NCBI RefSeq assembly: GCF_028609845.1
Contig: NZ_CP063191.1
Coordinates: 372,001 to 436,000, forward strand
DNA length: 64,000 bases
Direction of reading: 5' to 3'
Source of the DNA: Corynebacterium heidelbergense
GTDB taxonomy: Bacteria > Actinomycetota > Actinomycetes > Mycobacteriales > Mycobacteriaceae
The notes under the pieces: model-generated
What the model was told of the DNA's origin: nothing
Seen by the model: only the letters and a program-made list of their open reading frames with translations
The model's database searches: none
Made by a program: the position numbers and the translations under genes
Shown: positions 9,375-18,776 of the stretch, piece after piece
How the letters are laid out: every line of letters begins with the position of its first letter
Numbering within the stretch: the stretch's first letter is position 1

Positions 9375-11431
9375 GAACCCACCGCCGCAACCACCTGATG
9401 CACCACAAAGGAACTAACCCAGGCCAGGACAAACATGTACGTCCACGCCACCGCGGGCCACTTCCACGAGTTCGTCTCCCGGCGCATCGCCGCCACAGTA
9501 GACATGCACTGCAGGGCGTACACGAAGAACACCAGCAGAGCCGCTGTGGTAGCAGGGGTGAAGACCTTCTCGCCCTCGTGCTCGCCGGAGGTATAGGTCA
9601 TCTGGGACAGGGCGGCACCCGGGTCCTCTGGATCCTCCGCGGCTGCGATCTGGCCCATCGTGGCGACGAAGACCTCGCGCGCACCCAGCGAAGCCAACAC
9701 CCCGATATCCACGCGCCAGTCGAATCCCTGCGGCGCGAACACCGGTTCCATAGCGTGGCCAATCCACCCCGCTGCGGAATGCTCCATCACGTAGGACTTC
9801 TCCGCGCTCTCGCCGATCGCGTCCAATTCCTCCTCCGCAGTGCCCTGGGCTCGGGCAGCAGACACCGCGGTCTCCCCGGCGGCCGAGGCCTCCTCGGAAT
9901 GGGCGGGCAGCGAAAGTAGCACCCACAGCGCCACAGAAACGACGAGAATGATCCGACCCACCTTGCGCAGGAACATGGACGCGGACTGCCACATCTGGGA
10001 TAGCACCGCGTTGGCCGTGGGCACACGGTAGGGCGGCATCTCCATAAAGAAAGGCAGCTCGTCGGAGCGCAGAATGGAACGCTTGAAGGCCAGGGCCGCC
10101 AGCATGGAGGACACCCCGCCCAGGACGTACAGCCCGAACATGGCAGCGCCCCGTGCCCCAAAGGGCCCGAAGTGGGCCTCTTCCGGAACCAAAAGCCCCA
10201 CCAACAGCACAAACACCGGAAGGCGGGCAGAACAGGTCATCAAGGGGGCGGCCAGAATAGTGGCGATACGGTCCCGCGCGGACGGGATCGTGCGAGTCGC
10301 CATGATGCCGGGCACCGCGCAGGCAAAGGAGCTGAGCATCGCCACAAAAGCCCGGCCCTCCAGCCCCGCCGCCCCCATCACCCGGTCCATGAGAAAAGCG
10401 GCGCGGGACATATAGCCTGCGGACTCCAACAGGGAGATGAGCAGGAATAGCAGCAGAATCTGCGGGAGGAACACGAGCACAGAACCCACGCCGCCAATCA
10501 CCGCAGTGGAAATAAAGTCCGCTATGACCGGGATGCCGATATGTTCGGAGGCTAAACCCCCTAACCAGCCGAAGAAGCTCTCAATGGCACCCTGCAGGGG
10601 AGCGGCGACGGTAAAGATGGTTTGGAAGAACAGGAACATCACGCCGAAGAAGACCAGCGAACCCCACAGCGGATGCAGCAGCACCCGATCCACGGCGCGG
10701 GTCAAACCGTGCGCCGTGGGGGCGCGGTAGGCGCAGCTCGCGAGAATGGAATCGGCCCATGCCCGGCGCTCCCGGGGATCCTCCACCGGCGGAGCGATGA
10801 CTGGCATCGGCCAGGAATCCACATCTGCTAGAAGGTCCAGTAGGGGGGTCACCGTGGACTTGCGGGTGCCCACCACGGCGCGCACTGGTACTCCCAGGGC
10901 TCGTTCCAAGGCGTCCGGATCCACATGCCCGCCTCGCGCCGCGAGCTCATCGCCCATCGTGAGAACCACCGCTGCGGGTAGCTGTAGAGCCAGGGCCTGT
11001 GCCACAACGGACAGGGAACGGGCCAGAGTGGTGACGTCCACGACGACCAGCAGCGCGCGCGGTGCCCGCACCCCGTCTAAGCGTCCTCCCAAAACGTCGG
11101 AGACGACCTTCTCATCCGGGCTAATCGGATCCAGACTGTAGGTTCCCGGAAGGTCCTCCAGGTGCACGGTGGTGCCGTTCGCCAGGGGGGCCTCGCCAGT
11201 GCGTCGACCGACTGTGACACCGGGGTAGTTGCCCGTCTTCGCACTCAACCCGGTGAGGGCGTTGAACACGGAGGTCTTACCGGCGTTTGGGCTGCCCACG
11301 AGGGCTACAGTGCCAGCGGTTTCTATCGTGGCGGAGGCTGCTACCGCTCGGCCAGCGCCGTCCTGGCTCTCTGGGGATCCGCAGTGGGAAGCGGAGTGAA
11401 ACAGTCCGGCGGCCAGGGGCTTTCGGGTCAT
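9371..11431 (-). CDS. feoB: Ferrous iron transport protein FeoB
   Basis: FeoB is the membrane GTPase that imports Fe2+. The 686-residue product has an N-terminal G domain with G1 GSPNAGKTSVFN near residue 45 and G3 DLPGTYS. The usual NxxD motif appears as TMGD, with Thr replacing Asn, a variant seen in actinobacterial FeoB. Two gate domains follow with many membrane helices (LVFFGVMFLFFQTIF, VLVFLPQILLLFLLISLLES). Start and feoA stop overlap as ATGA. It is the middle gene of a feoA-feoB-NifU operon behind a DtxR-type box. Confidence 0.93.
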   Translation of the reverse strand: MTRKPLAAGLFHSASHCGSPESQDGAGRAVAASATIETAGTVALVGSPNAGKTSVFNALTGLSAKTGNYPGVTVGRRTGEAPLANGTTVHLEDLPGTYSLDPISPDEKVVSDVLGGRLDGVRAPRALLVVVDVTTLARSLSVVAQALALQLPAAVVLTMGDELAARGGHVDPDALERALGVPVRAVVGTRKSTVTPLLDLLADVDSWPMPVIAPPVEDPRERRAWADSILASCAYRAPTAHGLTRAVDRVLLHPLWGSLVFFGVMFLFFQTIFTVAAPLQGAIESFFGWLGGLASEHIGIPVIADFISTAVIGGVGSVLVFLPQILLLFLLISLLESAGYMSRAAFLMDRVMGAAGLEGRAFVAMLSSFACAVPGIMATRTIPSARDRIATILAAPLMTCSARLPVFVLLVGLLVPEEAHFGPFGARGAAMFGLYVLGGVSSMLAALAFKRSILRSDELPFFMEMPPYRVPTANAVLSQMWQSASMFLRKVGRIILVVSVALWVLLSLPAHSEEASAAGETAVSAARAQGTAEEELDAIGESAEKSYVMEHSAAGWIGHAMEPVFAPQGFDWRVDIGVLASLGAREVFVATMGQIAAAEDPEDPGAALSQMTYTSGEHEGEKVFTPATTAALLVFFVYALQCMSTVAAMRRETNSWKWPAVAWTYMFVLAWVSSFVVHQVVAAVGS

Positions 11432-11871
11432 CGGGCCGTGGCCGCGGGGCTCGTAGCCTCCGCCGCTGAGCTGCTGATTGGTTGCTCCGCGGAGGGCGTC
11501 CGCTGGGCGTGGGTGTCCGCCTGCCGGGTTTGGTCAAGTGTGCTCTGGGCCCCCTCGGCCGCATTCGGGGCCTGAGTGAAGGGGCAGCTGCACTGAATTG
11601 CGCCGGCTTCGCGGCGGCGCAGGCAGAGGTCGTAATCGCGGACCCGGTACACGCAGGGGTCCCCCAGGGGAGCCCGGCGGAGCATGGTGACCTCCACGCC
11701 CTCGTCGAAGCCGAAGTCCGTGAGGCGACGCCGTACCTGGTCGGACAGGTTGGATCCCAGGGCGCTCACATGGGCGGACTCACCTGGGCGCAGGTCACAC
11801 AGGGTGCGCTCGACGGTCGCCCGCGCAGCCGGGCGGCGGCGCGCCGGACGAATGCCGTTGAGAAGAGTCAC
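11428..11871 (-). CDS. feoA: Ferrous iron transport accessory protein FeoA
   Basis: FeoA is a small SH3-like protein that works with FeoB at the inner membrane face. Residues about 22-95 form the domain (LCDLRPGESAHVSAL, RRRLTDFGFDEGVEVTMLRR, YRVRDYDLCLRRREA). The 147-residue length is long for the family because of a Ser/Ala/Gln-rich C-terminal tail with a CSC motif. It is first in the operon, overlapping feoB by ATGA, with an iron box about 45 bases upstream of its ATG. Confidence 0.88.
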   Translation of the reverse strand: MTLLNGIRPARRRPAARATVERTLCDLRPGESAHVSALGSNLSDQVRRRLTDFGFDEGVEVTMLRRAPLGDPCVYRVRDYDLCLRRREAGAIQCSCPFTQAPNAAEGAQSTLDQTRQADTHAQRTPSAEQPISSSAAEATSPAATAR

Positions 11872-11913
11872 AGGGGGTTACCTCCAAGCTTGATCCATGT
11901 CACCGTAGCACGC

Positions 11914-11932
11914 TTAGGGCAGCCTCACCTAG
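11914..11932. promoter_or_regulatory. DtxR-type iron box
   Basis: TTAGGGCAGCCTCACCTAG matches the 19-base DtxR/IdeR palindrome TTAGGTTAGSCTAACCTAA at 14 or more positions, including both TTAGG/CCTA ends. Its position 43 bases before the feoA start codon fits repression of the feo operon by iron-loaded DtxR. Confidence 0.75.
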
Positions 11933-12060
11933 CCCCTTTTGGAAACTAATGTGTGTTCTTTTTCGTGTTGCGGCTTGAGCTGGCTTTCTTGATAACTCAA
12001 GGCGTGATTAGCCGTGGCCTACGGCCCACTCCAGCCCACTGCCCACCGCGGCGGTGTGGG

Positions 12061-13116
12061 TTAGTGGGGGAGGCGGTAGGTGGTGGCGTCCCCAAGAATC
12101 CCATCCCGAACCACCAGCCCATCGGCGACCAGGGAGGACAGCGAGCGGGAGAGCTGGGCGGCATCCGGCCACACCAGATCAACCTCCGCGGCGGTGGCGG
12201 CACCGTCGGCGGATTCCCGCAGCAGCCGCATGATCTTGCCCCGAACTTGCCGATCCGTGCCCTCGAACCGCTGCACCCGCGCCCGGGCGGAGGCAACCTC
12301 TGACTCGGTGGGAAGGGGCTTGCCCCGGCGGACCCATTCACACACGTGCTGGACGGGGCACTGCTCGCAGCGGGGCGAGCGGGCGGTACAGACGAGCGCT
12401 CCTAGCTCCATGATGGCTGCGGTGAACAGGACGGCGTCCTCCCGTCGAGCTGGGTCCTGCTGCGCATTGGCGTAACCCCGCCGCTCCAGATCGGGGTCCC
12501 CGGCGACGAAGGGCATCATATCCGCCACGGCTGCCAAATCGCCGGCTCGGGCGGGCCCCGGCAGGAAAACCCCCTCCACCGCTCGGCGATGAACCCGCCG
12601 CACATTGGTATCCACTACCGGGACTGGAAGGCCGAAGTGGAAGGCCGCAACAGCCCGGGCCGTGTAGCTACCCACCCCCGGCAGCGCATGCAGCTCCGAC
12701 ACGGTGCCGGGCACGGCTCCCGCATGACGGTCCACGATGGCCTGGGCGCACTCGCGCAGCCGCAGCGCTCGGCGCGGATAACCCAGATTCGCCCACATCC
12801 GCAGCACATCCGCCGGCGTTGCCTGAGCCAGGTCCTTCGGCTCCGGCCACCTATCCAGCCACGCGCGCCATAATGGTTCGACGCGCGCCACCGGGGTCTG
12901 CTGAGACATGACCTCGCTGACCAAAACGCCCCAGGGCGAGGTGCCCGAATCTCGCCAGGGCAGAGGGCGACCGTGGCGGGCGAACCACCGGTTGCTCGGG
13001 GTGACCAGGGGAAATGGGTCGCTCTTGGCTCCATGTGCGGGGTTTTGCGAGGCGGGGTGGGCGGTTACGTCGGTAGCGGTGACGCGGCCGCGGTTGGGGG
13101 TGTAGTTGCTGTGCAT
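12061..13116 (-). CDS. mutY: A/G-specific adenine DNA glycosylase
   Basis: MutY removes adenine paired with 8-oxoguanine. The 351-residue product has the helix-hairpin-helix ELHALPGVGSYTARAVAAF with the downstream catalytic Asp (PVVDTNVRR), the conserved VSEVMSQQTPVARV, and the 4Fe-4S cysteines in CTARSPRCEQCPVQHVC (C-x6-C-x2-C-x5-C). The C-terminal part is short, as in actinobacterial MutY, with no clear NUDIX-like domain. The first 35 residues precede the catalytic fold, so a later start is possible. Divergent from the carbonic anhydrase gene. Confidence 0.93.
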   Translation of the reverse strand: MHSNYTPNRGRVTATDVTAHPASQNPAHGAKSDPFPLVTPSNRWFARHGRPLPWRDSGTSPWGVLVSEVMSQQTPVARVEPLWRAWLDRWPEPKDLAQATPADVLRMWANLGYPRRALRLRECAQAIVDRHAGAVPGTVSELHALPGVGSYTARAVAAFHFGLPVPVVDTNVRRVHRRAVEGVFLPGPARAGDLAAVADMMPFVAGDPDLERRGYANAQQDPARREDAVLFTAAIMELGALVCTARSPRCEQCPVQHVCEWVRRGKPLPTESEVASARARVQRFEGTDRQVRGKIMRLLRESADGAATAAEVDLVWPDAAQLSRSLSSLVADGLVVRDGILGDATTYRLPH

Positions 13117-13203
13117 AAGACGCCCGCGATTCTATACGGCGACACACCGTGCGGTTGCCTATTCCCGTTGTGCTGAACCTACAAGTACCGGCATGATGGC
13201 CGC

Positions 13204-13878
13204 ATGGAATACACCCCGAGCACGCTAACCCCCGTGGAGGCCCTCACGGCCATGCTAGAGGGCAATCGCCGCTTCGTGGCGGAGGAGCTCACCCGCCCCA
13301 ACCAGGATCCTCACTACCGGCGGACGTTGGCCGAGGGGCAAAGTCCGCACGCGGTGGTGCTTGCCTGTTCAGACTCCCGGGTGCCGGTGGAGCTGGTCTT
13401 CGATCAGGGGCTGGGGGATGTGTTCGTTATCCGCACCGCAGGGCACATCACGGACCTCTCCGTGCTGGCATCCCTTGAATTCGCAGTGGATGGATTGGAC
13501 GTACCTCTCGTCGTGATCCTTGGACACGAGGGCTGCGGCGCGGTAGGCGCGGCGCAGCGAGCTTTGGAGCACGGGGAGCTGCCCGACGGTTTCCAGCGGG
13601 TGCTGGTGGAGAAAGTCACTCCCTCCCTGCTGTCCGCCCGGGCTAATGGGTTGGAAAGCGTAATCGATTTCGAGCGAAACCACGTTCGCGAGATCGCCCA
13701 TCACATCGTGGATCGCTCCCCGCAGATCTCGCGCCGGGTGAACAATGGAAGCTGTGCGGTGGTGGGGCTGCGGTACTGCCTAACGGATGGCCACGCCGAG
13801 CCGCTGATAACCTTCGGCCTGCAGGCCCTGCCGCGAATCCCTGGGGTAGAGGGGGCAGGGGTAGAGGTCATCCGGTAA
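13204..13878 (+). CDS. canB: Beta-class carbonic anhydrase
   Basis: The enzyme hydrates CO2 to bicarbonate using a zinc ion. The 224-residue product shows the zinc ligands and catalytic dyad of the beta class: CSDSRVP near residue 58, and HEGCGAVGAA near residue 110. The length is normal. It lies divergent to mutY, the same arrangement as canB-mutY in Mycobacterium tuberculosis. It marks the left edge of the accessory island. Confidence 0.93.
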   Translation: MEYTPSTLTPVEALTAMLEGNRRFVAEELTRPNQDPHYRRTLAEGQSPHAVVLACSDSRVPVELVFDQGLGDVFVIRTAGHITDLSVLASLEFAVDGLDVPLVVILGHEGCGAVGAAQRALEHGELPDGFQRVLVEKVTPSLLSARANGLESVIDFERNHVREIAHHIVDRSPQISRRVNNGSCAVVGLRYCLTDGHAEPLITFGLQALPRIPGVEGAGVEVIR

Positions 13879-14575
13879 CGAGCGTTACCTTCGTGCGTTC
13901 GAAAGTTGGTTGCGACTTTGGGATATGCAGCTGACGGCAGATGTCGTGATGGGCGCATGTGCGATGAGCGTCAACCGTCCGAGGTGGGGCTGGCTGTCGC
14001 GTCGGTGAGAGGTCCGTTTGATCCATCCAAGGATCCCGGTGCCGAGTTGTTCCTAGGTGTGCCGACAGTAACGGCCCAGGAGACTGGTCTGCAGCGAAGC
14101 GAACAACGACCCTCCTGCCGGGTTGTCTTCGGCAGCACCGGCCTGGCCGATGTTCGCTACCATGCCGGCTGTGGCAGGGGGTGAAGTTTGCTCTCACCAG
14201 TGGGGTGCTAGGGGACCTGCGCCAGCGTGGCGCCGTCACCGCGGGCGAGGGCCACTCACCCGACCTTGGCGCAAGATTTCTAGGGAAGGGCAGCGGCCTC
14301 GATGGCCTCTTTTCCGGGCCACCGGGTGGGACAACGAAACCAGACATTGCCTGACCGGAAGACGTTCCATCGTTGGATCTATTGGGGGACATTTTTGCGG
14401 GAACTACCGAGCAATTTGCATCGTCGGACACATCGGGTCAGAGCTGCAGCTGTCCTTCCTTGAGGCTTCGGTTGGAAGAGGGAATGAGTACCGGAGATTA
14501 GCCTCGATCCCGTTGGCCGTGGACTGGGAGTGATCCCTGTGATGCGGTCGCGGAGCGCTGAGTCCACGGCGCGAG
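13879..14575. other. Stretch without a recognisable gene at the island's left edge
   Basis: No gene is recognised in these roughly 700 bases. Short open frames exist on both strands, for example a GTG-initiated frame near 14182 of about 57 residues, but none has a good ribosome binding site or known motif. The DNA is probably debris left of the truncated replicase. Confidence 0.35.
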
Positions 14576-15541
14576 TCGGCCGTGTTGGGGGAGGTTGTCG
14601 GTGGGGATTTGGCGTTTTCCCACCGGTTGTCCCGCTCGCCGTTGTACACCGGGGATGATCCGCAGGCTTATCGTTGGCATGTGCAGCATCACCGGGTGGA
14701 CCGGTTGGGTGATCTTGGAGATGAGGTGCGTGCGATGACCAACCAGATCACGTCAGTGTCCCCGTCCCGGCCGCAGGGGTTTACCAGCGGCCGGGAGTTG
14801 ATTAACGCGGTCGTCGCCCGCCGCCTGGAGGCCGAGGACGCCCGGGGGCTGTTCGCCTCGGTGGATAAAACCCTGCCGGATGCCTCGGCGTTGGATGGGG
14901 ATCGGATCGAGGGGGTCAAGGTGTTGTGGATCTCCCCGGGGCGGGCGGCCCGTGATGAGACGGTGTTCCGGCACGCGTTGGCGACCGCCCACCGGCTGCG
15001 GGAGGCCGACCAGCGGATGACGGACGCGAAGATCATCGACGCCTACGAGTACGCCTATAACGTGGCTCAGGCGGTGGGGGCGGATCACCGCAGCTCGGAG
15101 ATGCCCCCGCAGCGCGATCGGCAGACGATGGCCCGGCGGGTGCGTGGTTATGTGCTGTCCGGGTCGAAAACCAGCCGGGGGTCGGCGTTCACCGGCGCGA
15201 CAGCTGGGGTCAGCGCCCGGGAGCGCAAAGCCCTGTCCACCATGGGCCGTAAAGGCGGGAAGAAAGCCGCCCAACGCTGGAACGACCGCAACAGCACCTA
15301 CGCCCAAAACGAGCTCAACAAACTTGCCAAAGCCAACCAACAACGCGCACGAAAAGGACGTGTGAGTGCGCGTGAGATCGCTAACTTCTTCGATGATGCA
15401 TACCTGCAGACAGGCACATACCCCACCTTGAAGCAGGCCTCTAGCGAGCTCAAGGTGAGCGAAAAGACGGTATGAAGAGCACTTGCGGGAGCAGGAATCG
15501 AACTCCCCCGAGGACGTAAAAAGAAAGTGGACAAGCCGTAA
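14575..15541 (+). pseudogene. Plasmid replication initiator (RepA/replicase family), 5'-truncated and with a nonsense codon
   Basis: The frame resembles the C-terminal two thirds of actinobacterial theta-plasmid replicases: FSHRLSRSPLYTGDDPQAYRW, then a primase-C-terminal-like region and a helix-turn-helix tail. The N-terminal half is missing; a stop at 14540 bounds the open frame. After SELKVSEKTV an in-frame TGA at 15473-15475 interrupts, yet the frame continues as RALAGAGIELPRGRKK to a TAA at 15539. A CGA-to-TGA change restores a continuous tail. The gene is a relic of an integrated plasmid. Confidence 0.7.
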
Positions 15542-15674
15542 GCAATGCACGGTCCCCCTGCCCCCTAGGGCGGCATCTTGAGTGCGAGAGTTTTTTTAGA
15601 ACGCCCTCCCTTACGGAGAACGCAGGGTGCTCGCGCTTGAGGGGGAAGATTCCCAGCCGAGGGTTACGTAGGGT

Positions 15675-16920
15675 ATGTGCATGGTTCCTTCTGCTCTGAC
15701 TCCGATGATGGATCGCGGTACTGCCCGGGCGAACCTCAACGGTTTTGCTGCCCACTGGAGTCCCCGCATCAACGAGTGGAAGGTGTCGGGTAAGAGGCAT
15801 ACGGAGAAGTCCTACGCCCAGCAGTTCTGGTCGGACTTGCTGCGCTGTTTTGGGGTCATCCCGGAGCGGATTGATCTGTTTGAGCGGGATGCTGCCCGGG
15901 CCACGACTGGTCGGGATGGCTATATTGACCTTTTTTGGTCTGGGGTGGTGTTGGGGGAGGCGAAGTCTCTAGGCCGGGACCTGGACGCGGCGTTTGACCA
16001 AGCGTTGGACTATCTCTCAGGAGGGTCGATCGGCCAACACGAGTGGCCGAACCTCCTCGTGCGCAAAACGATGAAACCTCTATCCCCTGTCATCACCGAG
16101 GCAGTCAGAGGCTCCCAGCCCACGGACGGAGGTCACCTTATCGTCGAGGCCGATGAGTATGAGGGGGTAGCAGCCGATCCGGTGGCGGCAAAATACCTCC
16201 GACCGTTTCGCATGGGCCGCGAACTCGTCCGGGGGTTAGACCGGTGGTGTCTATGGATGGCCGATGACGATTTCGATCCGGCGGACATACGTTGCTCTGC
16301 CGTATTGCGTGAACGGGTCGCGGCATGTCGGAAGTTTCGGGAAACTAGTCGACCATCGGGGGATGCCTACAAGCTCAAGGACATTCCGCATCTGATGCGC
16401 CCGAACGCTAAACGACCACTAGTGCCCTATGTCGGTATCCCGGCTGTGGTGTCGGAAACGCGCCGCTACTACACCGCAGCCCACTTCGGCCCGGAGGTCA
16501 TCGTAGGCAATCAGGTTGTACACCGCTGAGGACCCAACGGGTCTGCTGTTCGGGCTTGTGTCCTCGTCGATGTTCATGGCGTGGCAACGATGTGTTGGGG
16601 GTCAGCTGAAATCGGATCTCCGCTTTTCTAACACGCTGGTGTGGAACACGTTTCCTGTTCCCGAGCTCACGGATAAGACTCGGGCAGCAATCGTCGCTGG
16701 GGGTAAAGCTGTTCTCACTGCCCGCGCAATCCACCCCGAGCGCTCGTTGTCCGACGCCTACAATCCCCTCGGCATGGACCCAGCACTCGTCAAGGCCCAC
16801 AACACGGTCGACTCGGCCGTCGACCGAGCCTTCGGCTCCTCCCGAAGACTCACCAGCGAAGCTAGCCGCCAAGAGCTTTTGTTCAAAAACTACTCTAGAC
16901 TGACCTCAGCCACCGCGTAA
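15675..16920 (+). pseudogene. MmeI-type (type IIL) restriction-modification enzyme with internal deletion and frameshift
   Basis: MmeI-family enzymes combine nuclease, methyltransferase and target recognition in about 900 residues. Here the first 120 residues carry the nuclease motif D-x9-EAK (YIDLFWSGVVLGEAKS). Right after GQHEWP the frame jumps to sequence like the target-recognition domain (GGHLIVEADEYEGV), so the helical and methyltransferase domains are deleted. At about 16512-16517 an extra base shifts the frame; the next frame continues as YTAEDPTGLLFGLVSSS and SDLRFSNTLVWNTFPVPEL. No methylation activity can remain. Confidence 0.7.
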
Positions 16921-17024
16921 GTCTGACGCCGCCGCTCCGCGTCCGAGGGTAGAAACCGCCGAAACGCGCTCGCCCTCTGCGGAGACGGGGGGAGCGCGCC
17001 CAATGGGTCAGGGAGAATGCAATC

Positions 17025-17399
17025 CTACTCGCGGGCGAGAGTTTGCATCCACGACCTTATTCTGGGATTGGCAACCAAAACCCAGTATACAATCAGAGGG
17101 TAAATAAACCTAAAAATAGACAAAGGTCCGATCCAGTTACTTAAGACTGCCGGGACATAACTGGTAAGAAGGAAGGGAAAACCTTCTTTTATGACGGACT
17201 TGGGATTGTCCGTCTCGATCTTCAAGAGACTTAGAATTAGCCCTACAAAAACAAGGATCAGCGCAGTGTATGCGCATGATAGCTGCCACAGGATATCGTG
17301 TCGGTAGATGCATGAAGCAGCCCGCTGCAATACAGGAGTGATTGAAAGAATGAGTACGATAACTGCAGCCATCTGCCCTTTCCAATTAGATTGCCTCAT
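17025..17399 (-). CDS. Polytopic small membrane protein, possible immunity protein
   Basis: The 124-residue product has about four hydrophobic segments (AAVIVLILSITPVLQ, TALILVFVGLILSLL, FLLTSYVPAVLSNWIGPL, FIYPLIVYWVLVA) and a basic N-terminus. A purine-rich GGGAG precedes the ATG at a longish distance. It lies 15 bases after the gene at 17415 on the same strand and is AT-rich like its neighbours. No family is recognised. A membrane protein at the end of a secreted-peptide operon could give self-protection, which is only inference. Confidence 0.5.
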   Translation of the reverse strand: MRQSNWKGQMAAVIVLILSITPVLQRAASCIYRHDILWQLSCAYTALILVFVGLILSLLKIETDNPKSVIKEGFPFLLTSYVPAVLSNWIGPLSIFRFIYPLIVYWVLVANPRIRSWMQTLARE

Positions 17400-17414
17400 G
17401 GTTACACATCTCCC

Positions 17415-17771
17415 TTACGATGTGGTCAAGTCTGTAGCATAAGAACACCCGTTCGTGTAGTGTTCGGAAGTCACAAGACTGGACGGGGTGGTAACGCTGG
17501 CGCTGGTTGGGGCACCGAGCTTTAGGGCAAGGCACTTGTCTTGGGCAACCGCTGCGGTTGCCCAAGCTGAAACCTCCGCATTCCGCAGTCCCCACCACGC
17601 TCCCTCGTACTCTCCAATAGGTGGTGGAACGAGAACCCAGAAAGGAGCAATTGCTGCGGCGGCAGCTGTTCCTGCGGCCATCCTCCGTGTCTCATCTTTG
17701 CTTAAGTAGACGTGACCAGTAAGAATGCCCCAATCGACCCGGGGTTCGGAAGTCACGAGAAAGAGGCCCAC
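17415..17771 (-). CDS. Small Ala-rich protein of a possible exported-peptide family, perhaps truncated
   Basis: The 118-residue frame has a hydrophobic Ala-rich centre (AAGTAAAAAIAPFWVLVPPP), the segment VSAWATAAVAQDKCLALKLG and a second cysteine near the end (NGCSY). The GTG at 17771 has a weak binding site, and the frame stays open to about 17846 with protein-like residues (VGLVFRGVFSLEVSADG) but no start codon, so an N-terminal signal part may have been lost. It lies between the secreted protein at 17886 and the membrane protein at 17025. No family is firmly recognised. Confidence 0.4.
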   Translation of the reverse strand: MGLFLVTSEPRVDWGILTGHVYLSKDETRRMAAGTAAAAAIAPFWVLVPPPIGEYEGAWWGLRNAEVSAWATAAVAQDKCLALKLGAPTSASVTTPSSLVTSEHYTNGCSYATDLTTS

Positions 17772-17885
17772 CCCATCTGCCGAAACTTCCAGTGAAAAAA
17801 CACCCCGAAAAACTAGCCCGACGCCCCCGCACTATCACAGCCCCAGGTACGCCGGGTCGGCCAACTATTTGGCGTCTAGGAGCGC

Positions 17886-18541
17886 CTAGAGCTTGTCCCA
17901 AGCTGAAGCGCCGCAGTATCCTGCCGTGCCCCCACCTACGCCTGCTGCTGTGAGACACGCAATGTAGCCAGGAAGGCTACCATACGAACGTACAGCCGTG
18001 GCGGCGGCAACAATCCAGGCGGGGATTCCTGCCGCTGACAAGCATCGATTCAGCTCGCTGATGGCGTCGCCGACCGATCGGGGCGAGGTGATTCCGCCTT
18101 GAGGTGCAGATACGTCTTTATCTTGAATTTTCTTACCATTGGACCACGAGGTGACGTGGCCAGACGTCGAAGGCTTTTCGACGAAGTGAGACTCATTGTA
18201 TCCGGCAATGTCACCTTGGTTGGAGAATACCACCGAAATGTTGCTGTACTCAATCCCTTCGTTAATGATAGGGATCATCACTAATGTCTCTCCTTTGCTG
18301 TTTGTTGATGACTTGGCATCAGCAAAAGACAGATTACTCGGGTTTGTGTGGAGTGAGAGAGGTCCACCCCTTATCGAGGCTTTGATGGAATCCGTGTGTT
18401 GTGCGGAAATAGGCTTGGCAACATGCTTTCCGTCTTCAAGGGAGATGGTGCTGGCTGGCACTTCGCTTGCAAATGCCAATAATGGGGACAGTGCTGTTGT
18501 CACTGCGATAGTAAGGCGATAAGAGCCTTGGGGTTACGCAT
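17886..18541 (-). pseudogene. Secreted protein with hydrophobic Gly/Ala-rich C-terminus; signal peptide frame broken
   Basis: The long frame begins at a GTG (18503) without binding site, in the middle of a signal-peptide-like stretch (TTALSPLLAFASEVPAS). An ATG at 18541 preceded by AGGTAGA starts another frame, and adding one base in the GGGG run at 18530-18533 fuses the two into a full signal peptide (MRNPQGSYRLTIAV...). About 190 residues follow, ending in a hydrophobic domain with three cysteines (RCLSAAGIPAWIVAAATAV, YIACLTAAGVGGG, AGYCGASAW). The layout suggests a bacteriocin-like precursor; no known family is matched. The lesion may be real, phase-variable or an assembly error. Confidence 0.5.
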
Positions 18542-18575
18542 ATCATTCTACCTGAACTTTTGGGCTTCAGTCGTA

Positions 18576-18776
18576 CTAACGAGATTGTCCCCGCATTGTG
18601 ACGAGGGTTCCGACAGTCGCAGTAGAAATAATCGTCACTATCAGTCCCACAACAGTGAACGTTACCCACCCCGACTGATCAGTGGGGAGGCTGCTACGGG
18701 TGAAAGCAGCTATCAAGTAGATTGCGACAGTGGAGAGTGCTACAGCGCTATAGGTGCCGATTTTCTTCGAAGGCAT
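18576..18776 (-). CDS. Small two-helix membrane protein
   Basis: The product (66 residues from MPSKKIGTYS) has two hydrophobic segments (YSAVALSTVAIYLIAAF and VTFTVVGLIVTIISTATVGTL). The start at 18776 is chosen because AAAGG lies eight bases upstream; another ATG two codons earlier is too close. It lies 34 bases before the secreted protein gene, so the two are probably co-transcribed. Function is unknown; a role with the secreted product is inferred from position. Confidence 0.5.
   Translation of the reverse strand: MPSKKIGTYSAVALSTVAIYLIAAFTRSSLPTDQSGWVTFTVVGLIVTIISTATVGTLVTMRGQSR

Noticed and set aside
13868..14431. Minus-strand open frame of 187 codons at the island edge
   Set aside because: It has no motif, a poor start, high Arg/Pro content typical of shadow frames, and overlaps the carbonic anhydrase end.
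15490..15515. A tRNA T-arm-like sequence (rc of GGAATCGAACTCC) on the minus strand
   Set aside because: It encodes the conserved replicase tail AGAGIELPRG, and no acceptor or anticodon stem could be built around it.
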